A DNA stretch of 64,000 nt from CAIWHR01 sp963734575 (GTDB lineage Bacteria; Pseudomonadota; Gammaproteobacteria; Burkholderiales; Casimicrobiaceae), in NCBI GenBank assembly GCA_963734575.1, contig CAVTHT010000013.1:186001-250000 (forward strand), in the 5' to 3' direction. A model generated the notes under the pieces. The model did no database searches and was not told the origin of the DNA. It was given only the letters and a program-made list of their open reading frames with translations. Below are positions 9,719 to 19,274 of this stretch, piece after piece. The first letter of the stretch is position 1. Each line of letters opens with the position of its first letter. The position numbers and the translations under genes are program-made.

Positions 9719-9966
9719 TCGCACGAGCGTGCGCTGTTCGCCCTTGACCCTGTTTGGGGCGGCGCGCAAAGTTTCCGTCACGCAAGCGCACTGATTCTCC
9801 GGCGCACGCACGGGCCGACAGGACCGTGACGGGCGATCCAGAACGACCAGCCTGCGCGCTCGCTTCCTCCGGTAGGGCCGGGAGGCCGATCGGGAAAGGC
9901 GGACTGCCTGCGGAGCGCAAGCAGCCTCCGCCACAGTTGCCACCGTCAACGCAGCAGGAGCTACGC

Positions 9967-11416
9967 ATGGCCGCCAGCGAACCCAGGAAAGGCATCACCG
10001 AGGAGCAGCAGCAGGAGCTCGACGAGGTATTCGAGCGCGCGAGAAAGGCGCTCGCCATCATCGAGACCTACGACCAGGCGCGCGTCGATCGCCTGTGCCA
10101 GGCGGTGGCCTGGGCCGTGGCGAACAAGAAGACGTTCACGCGCCTCGTCGACATGGGCATCGCCGAAAGCGGTCTCGGCGACTCCGTCAGTCGCATGGGC
10201 AAGCGGATGAAGATCCGCGGCGTGCTGCGCGACGCGCTGCGCCAGAAGAGCGTCGGCGTGATCGAGGAGCTGCCCGAGAAGGGCATCGTGAAGTACGGCA
10301 AGCCGGCGGGAATCGTCGCGTGCATCGTGCCCACGACGAATCCCGACCTCACGCCCGCCGGCAACGCCATCTACGGGATCAAGGCGCGCGACGTCGTCAT
10401 CTTCTCGCCGCACCCGCGCTCGAAGAAGACGTCGTTCGAGACGGTGCGGCTGATGCGCGAGGCGCTCGAGCGCGAAGGCGCGCCCGCCGACATCCTGCAG
10501 TGCCTGACCAAGGTCAACATCCCGATGTCGCAGGCGCTGATGGCGCGCGCCGACCTCATCGTCGCCACCGGCGGCCAGCCGATGGTGCGCGCCGCGTACA
10601 GCTCCGGCACGCCCGCGTACGGCGTCGGCGCGGGCAACTCGACGATGATCATCGACGAGACCGCGAACATCGAGGAGGCGGCGCGCAATACCCGCCTGTC
10701 GAAGACCTCCGACTTCGGCTCCGGCTGCTCGGCGGACGGCAACCTGATCATCGAGGAGTCGATCTTCGACAAGCTGCTCGCGCAGCTGCAGAAGGAGGGC
10801 GGTTACCTCGCGTCGCCGCAGGAGAAGGAGCTGCTGCGCAAGGCGATGTGGGACGACGAGCGCCATCGCACCGTCGAAACCGTCGCGATCGCTCCGCAAC
10901 AGCTCGCCAAGATCGCCGGGTTCGAGATCCCTGCCGACCGCAAGTTCATCATCGTGCACGGCGACGGCATCGGCCGCGAGCACCATTTCTCCGAGCGAGA
11001 AGCTGACGACGCTGCTCGCCGTCTACAAGTACAAGGGGTTCGACCAGGCGCTCGACATGATGCGGGCCGTCTACGAGGTCGGCGGCAAGGGCCACTCGTG
11101 CGGCATCTACTCGTTCGACCAGGAGCACATCCACCGCCTCGCGATGGCGGCGCCGGTGTCGCGGATCATGGTCCGCCAGCCGCAGTCGAAGGCGAACGCC
11201 GGTGCATTCAACAACGGCATGCCGATGACCTCGAGCCTGGGCTGCGGCACCTGGGGCGGCAACATCATCTCCGAGAACGTGCACCTCAAGCACTACCTCA
11301 ACACGACGTGGGTGTCGGTGCCGATCAAGGAAGACAAGCCCTCGGACGAGGAGCTCTTCGGGCCGTTCTACGACCCGGCGCTCGAGCTCGACACCGCGGA
11401 CCTCATCACCACCTGA
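9967..11416 (+). CDS. CoA-acylating aldehyde dehydrogenase, sulfoacetaldehyde dehydrogenase (SauS)-like
   Basis: Aldehyde dehydrogenase of the CoA-acylating branch (SauS/EutE/PduP/AdhE N-terminal half), which interconverts an aldehyde and its acyl-CoA with NAD(P). ATG 9967 has AGGAG at 9956-9960. Visible are PTTNP (residues 122-126), the cofactor-site stretch YGVGAGN, and the catalytic Cys254 in FGSGCSADGN. One shift near 10990 joins frames 1 and 2; the protein resumes at KLTTLLAVYKYKGFDQAL and ends at TGA 11414-11416, about 482 residues. By overall sequence it looks closest to sulfoacetaldehyde dehydrogenases, but no sulfoacetate genes (Xsc, sulfite exporter, SauT) are nearby, so the true aldehyde is unknown. 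The 248-base gap before it holds a TTGACC box at 9744-9749, a possible -35. Confidence 0.85.
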
Positions 11417-11429
11417 GCGATAGCTGCGG

Positions 11430-11480
11430 TTCAGGCTTTGGCCTGGATCGTCACCCAACCGCGTCGGGCTGAAGCCTGAC
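11430..11480. repeat. Two REP-like palindromes downstream of the aldehyde dehydrogenase
   Basis: A degenerate copy, TTCAGGCTTTGGCCTGGA, lies at 11430-11447. A better copy, GTCGGGCTGAAGCCTGAC, lies at 11463-11480 and is followed by CCAC, which reads GTGG on the minus strand. They fill the gap between the dehydrogenase stop and the citryl-CoA-lyase-like start, which suggests a processing or termination point inside a possible operon. Confidence 0.65.
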
Positions 11481-11508
11481 CCACTGGATCCATCGTCCGG
11501 CTCACGCC

Positions 11509-12369
11509 ATGCCCAAGAAATCGCCCGAAGAACTGCTCGCCGACTGCAGCGCCTGGTGGGACACGTCGATCATCGACATCCATCCCGGCAAGATCGCCAT
11601 CCGCGGCTATGCGATCGAGGACCTCATCGGCCGCGTGAGTTTTCCGCAGATGATCTGGCTGATGCTGCGCGGCGAGCTTCCGAGCGTCGAGGAGGCGAAG
11701 CTGCTCGAGGCCGCGCTCGTGCCCGGCGTCGATCACGGACCGCATGCACCGTCGATCGCCATCGCGCGCATGGCGGTCACGTGCGGCGTGCCGGTGAACG
11801 GTGCCATGGCTTCCGCGGTGAACGTGCTGGACGACATCCACGGCGGCGCCGGCCAGCAGTGCATGGAGCTCTATCGCGAGATCGACGCCGATGCCGGCGC
11901 GAAGGGCGATCTCGTGCAGGCGGCCACGCGCGCGATCGAGCGCCAGCGCGCGGCAGGCGAGAAGATCGTGCCCGGCTTCGGGCACCGCTTCCACCCGATC
12001 GATCCGCGCACCGCACCGCTCTTCGAGCTCGTCGAGCGCGCCCGGCAGGCGGGCGTCGTCTCCGGCCGCTTCGCGAGCATCGGGCGCGCGGTCGAGGAAG
12101 CGCTGCGCGGCATCAAGGGCAAGCACATCCCGATGAACATCGACGGCATCACCGCCGTGATCTTCTGCGAGCTCGGCTTCGAGCCGGAGCTCGGGCGCGG
12201 GCTTTTCATCCTGTCGCGCTCGGTCGGGATCCTCGCCCATGCGTGGGAGCAGAAGCAGCGCGGCCGCCGGATCATGGGGCCGATGCCGCGGGAGATTCCG
12301 TATCGCTACAGCGGGCCGGCGCGCCGCGAGCTGCCGGCGATGGATGGAAAGCGTCAGGCTGAAGCCTGA
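11509..12369 (+). CDS. Short citrate-synthase-superfamily protein, citryl-CoA-lyase-like
   Basis: Member of the citrate synthase superfamily that cleaves or forms a C-C bond next to a CoA thioester. It is only 286 residues and lacks the large N-terminal part of citrate synthase, as in stand-alone citryl-CoA lyases and the C-terminus of ATP-citrate lyase. The catalytic triad is intact: His111 in DIHGGAG, His159 in PGFGHRFHPIDPR and Asp212 in MNIDG. It reads without interruption. The last five codons and TGA (RQAEA-stop) lie inside a REP palindrome, so the native C-terminus may have been replaced or extended by the element. Neighbours are an acylating aldehyde dehydrogenase and a ThDP enzyme, so a CoA-thioester lyase or ligase step in one pathway is likely. 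The real substrate is unknown. Confidence 0.82.
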   Translation: MPKKSPEELLADCSAWWDTSIIDIHPGKIAIRGYAIEDLIGRVSFPQMIWLMLRGELPSVEEAKLLEAALVPGVDHGPHAPSIAIARMAVTCGVPVNGAMASAVNVLDDIHGGAGQQCMELYREIDADAGAKGDLVQAATRAIERQRAAGEKIVPGFGHRFHPIDPRTAPLFELVERARQAGVVSGRFASIGRAVEEALRGIKGKHIPMNIDGITAVIFCELGFEPELGRGLFILSRSVGILAHAWEQKQRGRRIMGPMPREIPYRYSGPARRELPAMDGKRQAEA

Positions 12370-12442
12370 CCTACAGGATGGACCGGCGTCAGGCTGAAGC
12401 CTGACCTACGGATGGACCGGCGTCAGCTGAAGCCGACCCACG
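12343..12442. repeat. Three tandem 34-bp units, each carrying a REP palindrome
   Basis: Three direct repeats of a unit that begins GATGGACCGGCGTCAGG and ends CTGACCTACG, at 12343-12376, 12377-12410 and 12411-12442. The core palindromes are at 12353-12370, 12388-12405 and 12422-12437. Units one and two are 34 bases; unit three is 32, with one base lost from each palindrome arm. The first unit overlaps the end of the citryl-CoA-lyase-like gene, and the last ends 18 bases before the ThDP-enzyme start. Confidence 0.85.
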
Positions 12443-12460
12443 GACTTGCAGGAGGAGCGC

Positions 12461-14270
12461 ATGAAGAAGGACCTGATCTCGCACCAGCTCGTGAAGTACC
12501 TCGAAGACGCGCGGCGTCGAGCACATCTTCGGGCTTTGCGGGCACACGAACATCGCGGTGCTGGCCGCGCTGTCGAAAAGCAGCATCAAGTTCGTCAACG
12601 TGCGCCACGAGCAGATCGCCGCGCACGCGGCCGACGGCTACGCGCGGGCGAAGAAGCAGACCGCCGTCGTGCTGTCGCACCTCGGGCCCGGTCTCACCAA
12701 CGCCGCGACCGGTGTGGCCAACGCGGCGCTCGATTCGATTCCGATGGTCGTGATCGCCGGCGACGTGCCGACGCACTATCACGGCAAGCATCCGCACCAG
12801 GAAGTGAACCTGCATGCGGACGCGTCGCAGTACGAGATCTACCGGCCGTTCGTGAAGCGCGCATGGCGCGTGGACCAGCCGCACCTCTTCCCGGAGATCA
12901 TCGAGAAGGCGTTCGCACTCGCCGAGAGCGGTCGCCCCGGGCCCGGTGCTGGTCGACGTGCCGATGGACATCTTCTCCAAGGAGATCGACGTCGCGCTGT
13001 TCGAGCGGCTGCGCCACAACACCAAGACGCTGCACAAGCCGTCGCTCGACGACGCGACGGCCGAGGCGATCGTGCGCGCAGCTGCTCGCGGCGAAGACGT
13101 CCGCTGCTGTACGTCGGCGGCGGCATGCTGCTCGCCGACGCGGCGGCGGAAATGCGCGAACTGGTCGAGCATCTGTAGCCTGCCGGTCGCGCATACGCTG
13201 ATGGGCAAGGGCGCGCTGCCCGACGATCATCCGCTGATCCTCGGGATGACGGGCTTCTGGGGCACCAAGTTCATCAACGAGCAAGTGCCAGGCGCGCCGA
13301 CTGGGTGCTCGGGCCTCGGCACGCGGTTCTCCGAGGCCGACATGCAGCTCGTGGGAGCCCGAGTACACGCTTCAACTTCCCGCCCGACCAGGCTCATCCA
13401 GATCGACATCGACCCCGCCGAGATCGGGCGCAACTTCCCCGTCGAGATCGGCGCGGTCGCCGACCTGAAGGAAGCGCTGACGGTGCTGAACCGCGTGGCG
13501 CGCCGCCTCGCGCCGAAGGGCGTGCAGCGGCCGGAGCTCGTCGCCGAAGATGGCCGCCGACGCGGACGTCGTTCGTCGCCGGCAACCGCGCCAACATGCA
13601 GAGCAACGCGTTTCCGATGCGCCCGGAGCGGATCCTCGCCGACGTGCGCGCGGCGCTGCCGCGCAATGCGCTCATCACCACCGACGTGGGCTGGAACAAG
13701 AACGGCGTCGGGCAGCAGTTCCCGATCTACGAGCCCGGCACGATCTTCACGCCGGGCGGCTACGCGACGATGGGCTTCGGCGCTCCGGCCGCGCTCGGCG
13801 CCAAGATCGCGTGCCCCGATCGCGTCGTCGTCGCGCTGGTCGGCGACGGCGGCTTCGGCCAGAACCCGGCGGTGCTCGCGACGGCGTTCGAGGAGGACGT
13901 CGCGGTCGTCTGGGTGATCATGAACAACTGCGCGTTCGGCACCATCGCCGGCCTCGAGAAGGCGCACTACGACACGACGTTCGGCACCGTGTTCGAGAAG
14001 AACGGCAAGCCGTAGTCGCCCGACTACGCGGCGATCGCGAAAGCGTACGGCGTCGACGGCGTGAAGATCACGTCGGCGGCCGACTTCAGGCCGGCGCTCG
14101 AGGCGCGCCATCAAGGCGAAGCGGCCGTTCGTGATCGACGTCGATGATGCAGAACGAGCCGGTGCCCACCGCGGGTCACTGGAACATCATGGACATCTAC
14201 TCGCCCGGGCAGAAGAAGAGCCATCACGTCGCACGGCAGCGATCCCCGTGGATTGAACGCGAGACGACCG
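12461..14270 (+). CDS. Thiamine-diphosphate enzyme, acetolactate-synthase-like, heavily frameshifted
   Basis: ThDP-dependent decarboxylase or carboligase of the acetohydroxyacid synthase/benzoylformate decarboxylase fold. ATG 12461 has AGGAGG at 12449-12454. Three domains are visible: the PYR domain with the activating Glu (HIFGLCGHTNIAVL, VRHEQIAAHAADGYARA, HLGPGLTNAATGVANA); the central domain (LLYVGGGMLLADAA, TRLIQIDIDPAEIGRNFPVE); and the PP domain with the ThDP motif GDGGFGQNP...VIMNN. Frames change near 12512, 12945, 13082, 13105, 13175, several times between about 13280 and 13380, near 13550 and near 14105. A TAG at 14012-14014 sits where the protein otherwise reads on in frame (KP-stop-SPDYAAIAKAYGVDG). 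The exact C-terminus is uncertain. It is not a close Xsc by its N-terminal motifs. Substrate unknown. Confidence 0.78.
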
Positions 14271-14293
14271 ATCATCTGCCAGGAGGAAACCCG

Positions 14294-15198
14294 ATGAGGC
14301 ATGAATATTCGCTCGCGCACCTGACGGTGCTGTCGCTCTCGCCGCCGCAGATGGTGGAGGCGGCGGCGCGCACCGGCTACGAGTACGTCGGCCTGCGCCT
14401 GACGCGCGTCACGCCCGCCGAGCCGCTCTACGACCTCGCGCACGACCGTGCGCTGATGAAGGAGACGAAGGCGCGGCTCGCCGCGACGGGCGTGCGCGTG
14501 CTCGACATCGAGCTCTTCCGGATGGATCCGTCGCTCGAGCCGGAGCAGCTTCGTCCCCGAGCTCGACGCGACCGCCGAGCTCGGCGCGCAGCACATCATC
14601 GCGCAGCTTCCCGACCCGGATCGCGCAGCGCGCGACGGCGCGTTTCGCCACGCTGTGCGATCTCGCGGCAGCGCGCGGCATCTTCGTGAGCCTCGAATTC
14701 CCGCACTGGACCGAGACCGGCAATCTCGCCGAGGCGGCGCGCGTCGTGCGCGCCGTGAACGAAGCCGAACGCCGGCATCCTGGTCGACATGCTGCACTTG
14801 GCCGCTCGCGCTCGAGCCTGGACGAGCTCGCGGCGCTGCCGCGCGAATGGTTCCGCTTCGCGCACGTGTGCGACGCGCCGAAGGAAGTGCCGGCCGACGC
14901 ATGGCGGGCATCATCCGCACGGCGCGCGACGAGCGCCTGTTCCCGGGCGAGGGCGGGATCGCCGTGCGCGAGATCCTCGCGTGCATGCCGCAGGACATCC
15001 CGTACGCGCTGGAGATCCCGCGGGTCGACGCTGACCAGGGCCGTCGGGCCGCGAAGAGGCGCGCCTGGCACTGGTCGTGGCGAAGAGCCATCTCGACGAC
15101 AGCGCAGACCGCGCGAGTCCTCCGACGCCGCGCGCGCCGACAAGGCTCCGTACCGCGCGGCACTGGCCCATGCACCACTCGCAGGGAGCGCCGCATGA
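14294..15198 (+). CDS. TIM-barrel sugar-phosphate isomerase/epimerase-family protein, frameshifted
   Basis: Xylose-isomerase-like TIM barrel (AP endonuclease 2 family), the fold that includes hydroxypyruvate isomerase, inosose dehydratase and 3-dehydroshikimate dehydratase. ATG 14294 has an AGGAGG ribosome site. The four usual metal ligands can be read after frame correction: Glu in FVSLEFPHW, Asp in GILVDMLHL, His in FRFAHVCDAP and Glu in LFPGEGGI. Frames change near 14555, 14635, 14780, 14900, 15030 and 15115. The last frame ends in TGA 15196-15198, overlapping the start of the TRAP small subunit (ATGA). With intact metal ligands it is a better candidate for a catalytic dehydratase or isomerase than the second TIM-barrel protein at 26.9 kb. 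Confidence 0.72.
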
Positions 15199-15786
15199 TC
15201 CGCATCGTCGACGGGTACTTTCGGCTGCATGCGCGTTCTTCATCGCGCTGTGCCTTGCGGGGATGGTCGTGCTGGTGTTCGGCAACGTCGTGCTCCGCTA
15301 CGCGTTCAACTCCGGGATCACGGTCTCCGAGGAACTGTCGCGCTGGCTGTTCGTCTGGCTGACGTTCGTCGGCGCCGTCGTCGCGCTGCGCGACCACGCG
15401 CACCTCGGGCATGGACTCGGTGGTGTCGCGGCTGCCGACGTGGGGCAAGAAGGCCTGCTTCATCGTGTCGAACGCTGCTGATGCTGTACTGCGTGTGGCT
15501 GTTCTTCGCTCGGCAGCTGGCAGCAGACCGATCATCAACCTCGACAACATGGCGCCGGCGACGGGCCTCTCGCTCGGGTGCTTCTACTACAGCGTCGGCA
15601 TCGTCTTCTCCGTCGGGGCCGCGGCGCTGCTGCTGCGCAATCTCTGGCAGGCGGTGACCGGCAAGCTGACGGAGAAGGACCTCATCCAGGTCCGCGAGTC
15701 CGAGGACGAGGCCGAAGATGGCGAAGCTGCACGACAAGGAGGCGGGCCGATCCGCCGGCGCGTCCGGCCGACAGCCGAAGGGCTGA
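15195..15786 (+). CDS. TRAP transporter small membrane subunit (DctQ type), first system
   Basis: Four-helix inner-membrane subunit of a tripartite ATP-independent periplasmic transporter. ATG 15195 overlaps the stop of the preceding gene. Family features are the first helix ACAFFIALCLAGMVVLVFGNVVLRYAF, then SGITVSEELSRWLFVWLTFVGAVVALRDHAHLGMD, and the last helix YYSVGIVFSVGAAALLLRNLWQ. Frames shift near 15230, 15408, 15480, 15515 and 15715. With the last one corrected it ends at TGA 15784-15786 after a hydrophilic tail. About 195 residues. Confidence 0.8.
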
Positions 15787-15796
15787 GGGGACCGCC

Positions 15797-17082
15797 ATGA
15801 CCATCGCCGTCTTCCTGTTCTCGCTGCTGGGCGCCATGGCGCTCGGCATGCCGATCGCGTTCGCGCTGCTCGTCTGCGGCGTCGCGCTGATGTACCACCT
15901 CAACATGATGGACGCGCAGATCATCGCGCAGAACCTCATCGCCGGCGCCGACAGCTTCCCGCTGATGGCGGCGCCGTTCTTCCTGCTGGCCGGCGAGGTC
16001 ATGAACTCCGGCGGGCTGTCGAAGCGCATCGTCAACGTCGCGCTGACGCTGGTCGGCCACGTCAGGGGCGGCCTCGGCTACGTCGTGATCCTCGCCTCGT
16101 GCATCCTCGCCGCGCTGTCCGGCTCGGCGGTCGCCGACGCGGCGGCGCTCGTCGGCGCTGCTGTTCCCGATGATGGTCAAGGCCGGCCACAATCCGGCGA
16201 AGTCGGCCGGCCTGATTGCCGCCGGCGGCATCATCGGCCCGATCATTCCGCCGTCGATCGGCTTCATCATCTTCGGCGTCGCCGCCGGGCTGTCGATCTC
16301 GAAGCTGTTCCTCGCCGGCATCGTCCCGGGCATCCTGATCGGCGCCGGCCTCGCGATCGCGTGGTGGTGGGAGGTCGCGGCAGGAGCACATCGTCCCGCC
16401 GCCGAAGGCGACGCGCCGGGAGGTCATCCACGCGCTCGTCGACGGCGCGTGGGCGCTGGCGCTGCCGGGCATCATCATCTTCGGCCTCAAGTTCGGCATC
16501 TTCACGCCGACGGAGGCCGCGCGTCGTCTGCGCGGTCTACGCGCTGTTCGTCGCGATCTTCATCTACAAGGAGCTCAAGTGGAAGGACGTCTTCGGCGTG
16601 TTCGTCACCGCCGCGCGAGACGACGGCCGTCGTGATGTTCCTCGTCGCCGCGGCGCTCGTGTCGGCGTGGCTGATCACGGTCGCCGAGCTGCCGGCGCAG
16701 GTCGATCGCGCTGCTGCAGCCGTTCATGGGCAGCCCGATGATGCTGATGATCGCGATGCAGGTGCTGGTCGTGATCGTCGGCACGGCGCTCGACATGACG
16801 CCGACGATCCTGATCCTGACGCCGGTGCTGATGCCGATCGTCAAGCAGGCCGGCATCGACCCGATCTACTTCGGCGTGCTGTTCATCATCAACAACTCGA
16901 TCGGCCTGATCACGCCGCCGGTCGGCACGGTGCTCAACGTCGTCTGCGGCGTCGCCAAGGTCAAGATGGACGACATCATCAAGGGCGTGTGGCCGTTCAT
17001 GATCGCGCAGCTGATCGTGCTGCTGCTGCTGATCATCTTCCCGATCCTGGTCACCGGGCCGGCGAGATGGTTCAGCGGCTGA
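15797..17082 (+). CDS. TRAP transporter large permease subunit (DctM type), first system, frameshifted
   Basis: Twelve-helix permease that uses an ion gradient to import organic acids delivered by the DctP protein. Family landmarks are clear: FPLMAAPFFLLAGEVMNSGGLSKRIV, GGLGYVVILASCILAALSGSAVADAAAL, AGGIIGPIIPPSIGFIIFGV, FGIFTPTEAA and NNSIGLITPPVGTVLNVVCGV. Frames break near 16160, 16378, 16415, 16520, 16615 and 16710. The ends are solid: ATG 15797 and TGA 17080-17082, about 427 residues when corrected. It forms a Q-M-P operon with its neighbours. Confidence 0.87.
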
Positions 17083-17164
17083 GGCGGCCGGATGCGCGAA
17101 CGCGGCTCGGCGCGGAACGCGCCGGCGTACGTCAATGCAGTTTCACTGAGACGAGGAGGTGGAA

Positions 17165-18182
17165 ATGAAGCAATCGACGAGGACTGTTGCTGGCGGCGCG
17201 TGCGCGCTGGTGCTGGCCGGCGCCGCGCAGGCGCAGGTGCGGGAGCAGACGTTCCGCTGGACGACGGCCAATCCGGCGGGTCACCCGATCGTCGGTCGGC
17301 GGCCAGAAGTTCGCCGATCTCGTCGCGGCAGAAGAGCGGCGGCAAGATGCAGGTCAAGCTGTTCCCGGGCGGCGTGCTCGGCGGCGACGTGCAGGTGCTC
17401 TCGGCGGTGCAGGGCGGCACGATCGACATGACGTCGATGAATTCCGGGATCCTGCAGGGCCAGGTCAAGGAATTCGCGATCGTCGACTTCCCGTTCCTGT
17501 TCAACAACGCGAAGGAAGCCGACGCGATCCTCGACGGCCCGATCGGCAAGCAGCTCGCCGACAAGCTGCCGGAGAAGGGACTCGTCCATCTCGCGTACTA
17601 CGATCTCGGCTTCCGCAACGTCACCGAACAGCAGGCGGCCGATCAAGACGGCGGACGACATCGCCGGCCTCAAGATCCGCGTGATCCAGTCGCCGATCTA
17701 CATCGACACGTTCAACGCGCTCGGCGCGAACGCGGTGCCGATGCCGTTCCCGAGGTCTACACGGCGCTCGAGCAGAAGACGATCGACGGCGCAGGAGAAC
17801 CCGTTCACGGTGATCGTGGCGAACAAGTTCAAGGAGGTGCAGAAGTACCTCGGCGGGGACGCGCCACATCTACAACCCGCAGTCGATGTTCGATCAGCAA
17901 GAAGACCTGGGACACGCCTCAACAAGGACGAGCAGCAGATCCTGCTCGACGGCGGCGCAAGGAATCGGCCGTCTACCAGCGCAAGGTGTCGCGCGACGCG
18001 CAGGACGCGGCGCTCGCCGACGCTGAAGAAGACGATGGAAGTACACGGAGCTGCCGCCGGCCGAGGTCGCGAAGGTCCGCACCAAGCTGAAGCCCGTCAT
18101 CGACAAGTACAGCGCCAACGTCGGCGCCGACTTCGCGAAGCAGGTCTACGCCGAGATCGACAAGGTTCGCGCGGCGAAGTAA
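17165..18182 (+). CDS. TRAP transporter substrate-binding protein (DctP type), first system, frameshifted
   Basis: Periplasmic binding protein that captures the transported acid. ATG 17165 follows AGGAGG at 17153-17158, and a Sec signal peptide (ACALVLAGAAQA) is present. The DctP fold is evident in FRWTTANPAGHPIV, GGKMQVKLFPGGVLGG, EFAIVDFPFLFNNAKEADAIL, the substrate-contact segment TADDIAGLKIRVIQSPIYIDTFNALGANAVPMPFPEVYTALEQKTIDGQENP, and the C-terminal helix PVIDKYSANVGADFAKQVYAEID. Frames shift near 17290, 17330, 17640, 17750, 17790, 17865, 17895, 17925, 17965, 18020 and 18045. The conserved Arg that pairs with the ligand carboxylate is present (KIRVIQS). Ends TAA 18180-18182. Confidence 0.87.
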
Positions 18183-18331
18183 CCGGCACCCGCATGCGCC
18201 TCGGGGCCGGGCGCTCCGGCGCGGCTCTTGTCCGGCCGGTCGTTCCACGTCGCCGCACATGCGTCGCAACGCGATGATCCGCGCCAGTGCCGACGGCGCG
18301 TCACGGTGAACGCCTCAGCTCGGGAGCGGCC

Positions 18332-19176
18332 ATGATCAGCGGCAAGACGACATTGATTGCGCACATCGGTTATCCGACCGAGTCGTTCAAGGCGCCGCTG
18401 ATCTACAACCCGTGGTTCGAGGCACGCGGCATCGATGCGGTGGTCATGCCGATGGGCGTGCAAGGCCGAGGACTACGCCGCGTTCCTGCAGTCCGCTGTT
18501 TCGCCTGACGCAACGTGCACGCGCGCGCTCGTCACGATGCCGCACAAGGTGACCACCGTCGGCCATGCTCGACGCGTGCAGCGCGACGGTGCAGATCGCC
18601 GGCTCGTGCAATGCCATCCTGAAGCGTCCCGATGGCACGCTGCTCGGTGACATGTTCGACGGCGCCGGCTTCACGCGCGGTCGCGGCGCGCAAGGGATTC
18701 TCGTTTCGCCGGCAAGCGATGCCTCGTCGTCGGCGCCGGCGGCGTCGGCTCGGCGATCGCCGCGTCGCTCGCGGCGGAAGGCGTCGCCGAGCTCGCGCTG
18801 TACGACGTCGACCCGGGCGCGGCGGAGGGTCTCGCCGGACGGCTTCGCGAGCATTATCCGCGAGCTCGCAGGTGCAGCGTCGGCTCCAACGATCCCGCAG
18901 GCTACGACCTGGTGGTGAACGCCACGCCTCTCGGCATGAAGCCGGGCGACCCCTTGCCCATCGACGTGGCACGCCTCGCGCCGCACGACGTTCGTCGGCG
19001 AAGTGGTGATGAAGCAGGAGATCACGCCGCTGCTCGAGGCGGCCCGCGCGCGCGGCTGCCCGTACCAGGTCGGCACGGACATGCTGTTCGAGATGATCCC
19101 CGCCTACCTCGAATTCTTCGGCTTCGGCACGGCCACGCCGGACGAGCTGCGGTCCGGTGGCGCGCATCACGTACTG
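18332..19176 (+). CDS. Shikimate/quinate dehydrogenase-family protein, frameshifted
   Basis: NAD(P)-dependent oxidoreductase of the AroE/YdiB superfamily, acting between 3-dehydroshikimate and shikimate or on quinate. The N-terminal substrate domain shows LIAHIGYPTESFKAPLIYN, ALVTMPHK with the catalytic Lys, and GSCNAILKRPDGTLLGDMFDGAGF. The Rossmann domain shows CLVVGAGGVGSAIAASLAAEG. Later come VVNATPLGMKPGDPLPID and GTDMLFEMIPAYLEFFGF. Compared with biosynthetic AroE, the first motif reads GYPTESFKAP rather than GNPVAHSKSP, suggesting a catabolic or divergent member. Frames shift near 18465, 18505, 18560, 18690, 18875, 18985 and 19155; correcting the last gives a natural end DELRSVARITY with TGA 19174-19176. 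It lies directly after the TRAP operon. Confidence 0.82.
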
Positions 19177-19274
19177 AAGCGCCGGACCCGCTGGCAGGGG
19201 CCAATCGGCGTCTTGCCTGGATTTGGCAGGTCTGTTAAGTTTCCTTGCGATACCGCCAAATTGGACTGCTCGCC

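Noticed and set aside
12343..12442. CRISPR-like array of three repeats
   Set aside because: The units abut directly with no variable spacers, and no cas genes are present; they are tandem REP units.
9967..14270. Sulfoacetate degradation operon (Sau/Xsc)
   Set aside because: The dehydrogenase resembles SauS, but the ThDP protein's N-terminal motifs do not match Xsc and no sulfoacetate-CoA ligase, phosphotransacetylase or sulfite exporter gene is nearby.
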